From CAZROT01 sp964601895 (lineage in GTDB: Bacteria > Pseudomonadota > Gammaproteobacteria > Enterobacterales > Enterobacteriaceae), in assembly GCA_964601895.1 (NCBI GenBank), contig CAZROT010000004.1:124001-188000 (forward strand): DNA of 64,000 bases, read 5' to 3'. The position numbers and the translations under genes are program-made. Under the pieces are notes generated by a model. That model did no database searches and was not told the origin of the DNA. It was given only the letters and a program-made list of their open reading frames with translations. This document shows, in pieces, positions 62,715-64,000 of the stretch; position 1 is the first letter of the stretch; each line of letters begins with the position of its first letter.

Positions 62715-63635
62715 ATGCAATGTAACCCCTTTTTTTTACAAAAAAATAAACAATCAGCATACAGGCGATATGCTTATTCTGGAGCACATTCATTATCGTG
62801 GCTGCGGTTATCTTCTCTATTGATAACCGCATGCACACCTGCTAACAGACATTTCAATCAGATAGTTGCCATGGCGATGCCTGAAAATACCCTCACTGAT
62901 TATCAGACGATGACCTGTTCACAGCTATGGAAATTAACTGAAAAAGAAACAAAAGTCACAAGAGAAAATACACTGTACTGGGTGCGCATAATGCATTGTA
63001 CTGAGCAGTTAAATGCACGGGAGGCACGTAGACTGGCAGAAAATTTTCCCCAATTATCCTGGTCAGACGCACTGAAGCGCGATTTGTTGATCAACAAAGC
63101 CGGTCCCTCTGTCAATGAACGCTACACTATGGTGAAACATGTTGACAGTTATCGCCATGAATTACCTCATACGCTAGTACCCATCATACAGCTATGGCGT
63201 GAACAACAGGTGTTGCAATTATTGCTGATTCAGGAGAAAGCACGTTATCAGCGCTTACAATCAGCAGCTGACATCGAGATTGGCAGCCTGCGAGAACATG
63301 AGACGCGTTTACAGCACAAACTAGCCAATCTGACTGATATCGAACATCAGCTTTCTGCACGCAAACAATTACAGCATGAAAACACCATGGCAGGAATAGC
63401 AGACACTACCAGCTCCACGACTATTCCGGCTGCAGAAAAAAATATGCCAGAAATACAACCAGGTACTATGCCCTCTGCGACTTTAGACAAGCTACCTGCC
63501 AAAATCACGCAGCAGGAAGCACCATTAATACCTTATGTGTCAAAAACTGAACCAGCGCACCCAGGCTACCTGGTGCCCGAGGTAAATAATACCTCCGTAC
63601 AGGCACCTTCATCCTCCTCCTCTGATATCGAATAA
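62715..63635 (+). CDS. qseG: QseG-like outer-membrane lipoprotein
   Basis: From the ATG at 62715 the product has 306 residues; E. coli QseG has 237. A lipobox LITAC ends a hydrophobic stretch (WLRLSSLLITAC) with Cys at residue 40. The n-region before it is unusually long and polar and the start lacks a clear ribosome site, so an error or non-ATG start in this region is possible. The mature part matches QseG: LYWVRIMHCTEQLNAREARR, RYQRLQSAADIEIGSLREHE (coiled coil) and LANLTDIEHQLSARKQ. The C-terminal ~80 residues are a Pro/Ser/Thr-rich extension absent from E. coli. QseG interacts with GlrK in E. coli. Confidence 0.85.
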   Translation: MQCNPFFLQKNKQSAYRRYAYSGAHSLSWLRLSSLLITACTPANRHFNQIVAMAMPENTLTDYQTMTCSQLWKLTEKETKVTRENTLYWVRIMHCTEQLNAREARRLAENFPQLSWSDALKRDLLINKAGPSVNERYTMVKHVDSYRHELPHTLVPIIQLWREQQVLQLLLIQEKARYQRLQSAADIEIGSLREHETRLQHKLANLTDIEHQLSARKQLQHENTMAGIADTTSSTTIPAAEKNMPEIQPGTMPSATLDKLPAKITQQEAPLIPYVSKTEPAHPGYLVPEVNNTSVQAPSSSSSDIE

Positions 63636-63652
63636 TAATGTTAATTAACACT

Positions 63653-64000
63653 ATGTTAAAAAGTTATCTTATCATCATACTTACCCTGTTAGTCTGGCTG
63701 ATGCCCGGTATTATCGGACACACGCCCTGGAAACAGGACGAAGCTTATAGTTTTGGCATCATTCAGCATATGCTGGAATCTGGAAACTGGCTGGTTCCTG
63801 TCAATGCAGGCCAGCCTTTTATGGAAAAACCTCCACTTTATTACTGGACAGCGACCCTCTTTGCTTCTTTTTTCAAACAATGGCTGCCTCTTCATGATGC
63901 CGCCCGTCTGGCAAGCGCATTCTATGCCGCCATAAGTTGCGTGTTCGTGGCACTCTTTGCCAAAGTATCTTTTCGTGCCACAACCCTGCTCAGCAAAAGA
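63653..64000 (+). CDS. GT39/ArnT-like glycosyltransferase, N-terminal part (cut by window end)
   Basis: The plus-strand frame from the ATG at 63653 (another in-frame ATG is at 63638) is open to the window end, 116 codons. It begins with a membrane helix (LIIILTLLVWLMPGIIG), then the acidic first-loop motif PWKQDEAYSFGIIQHMLESG and the substrate-side FMEKPPLYYWTATLF, both typical of polyprenyl-phosphate sugar transferases such as ArnT. Such enzymes add a sugar from undecaprenyl phosphate to lipid A or other envelope targets. It lies where glrR is in E. coli, only 17 bases after qseG. The rest of the gene is needed to choose between ArnT and related GT39 enzymes. Confidence 0.8.
   Translation, partial: MLKSYLIIILTLLVWLMPGIIGHTPWKQDEAYSFGIIQHMLESGNWLVPVNAGQPFMEKPPLYYWTATLFASFFKQWLPLHDAARLASAFYAAISCVFVALFAKVSFRATTLLSKR

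Noticed and set aside
1..64000. CRISPR arrays, intact insertion sequences, rRNA or prophage genes
   Set aside because: I looked for regular direct repeats, transposase motifs and phage structural genes and saw none.

Overview
This 64 kb window is a contiguous chromosomal piece from a gammaproteobacterium of the order Enterobacterales. The proteins look like close relatives of E. coli and Yersinia proteins, and many short gene strings keep their E. coli order: wecA-rho-trxA-rhlB-gppA-rep, parC-plsC-ftsP, radA-serB-smp, the deo cluster, yjjV-prfC-rimI-holD-rsmC, and fis-prmA-panF-yhdT-accC-accB-aroQ. These strings are joined differently from E. coli. Several genes expected inside them are absent: yqiA, lplA, deoA, yjjG, dusB, and glrR at its usual position. 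There are also pseudogenes, dispersed repeats, a patatin-like lipase and an effector-like coiled-coil protein. Together this suggests a moderately streamlined, perhaps host-associated lineage. I do not name a genus.

Layout. 1-9.2 kb: wecA (cut by the window edge), rho with a structured leader, trxA, rhlB-gppA, a small toxin-antitoxin graveyard (broken higBA, intact hicB, 5'-truncated hicA), and rep. 9.3-13.3 kb: an unrecognised coiled-coil protein, then a dcm-vsr cassette bracketed by two direct copies of a ~120 bp dispersed repeat. 13.5-25 kb: cpdA, parE, a secreted cupin protein, a patatin-like phospholipase, parC-plsC, ftsP (preceded by a third repeat copy) and a Fur-boxed exbBD pair that lacks tonB. 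25-39 kb: a full Flp/Tad pilus locus on the minus strand (flp-tadV-rcpC-rcpA-rcpB-tadZ-tadA-tadB-tadC-tadD-tadE-tadF-tadG). A second tadG paralogue lies beyond a terminator, and a small membrane-anchored ToxR/CadC-type winged-helix regulator lies upstream. 39-54 kb: ettA with a long leader, radA-serB, smp, deoD, deoB, deoC with a CNT nucleoside transporter, yjjV-prfC, rimI-holD and rsmC. 54-60.4 kb: a fourth repeat copy, fis, prmA, panF-yhdT and the aroQ-accB-accC operon. 60.4-64 kb: a complete sigma54 control region (two GlrR-type sites, an IHF site, a -24/-12 promoter) driving a GlmY small RNA, then glrK, qseG and the start of a GT39/ArnT-like glycosyltransferase where glrR would be expected.

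How the genes work together. Most of the window is housekeeping: transcription termination and RNA decay, topoisomerase IV, fatty-acid and phospholipid synthesis, nucleoside salvage, translation factors and DNA repair. The accessory content is the Tad pilus (adhesion), the two possible host-interaction proteins, the DNA-cytosine methylation cassette and the toxin-antitoxin remnants. The GlmY-GlrK-QseG block is the envelope-stress/amino-sugar circuit. I saw no rRNA, tRNA, CRISPR array, intact insertion sequence or prophage.
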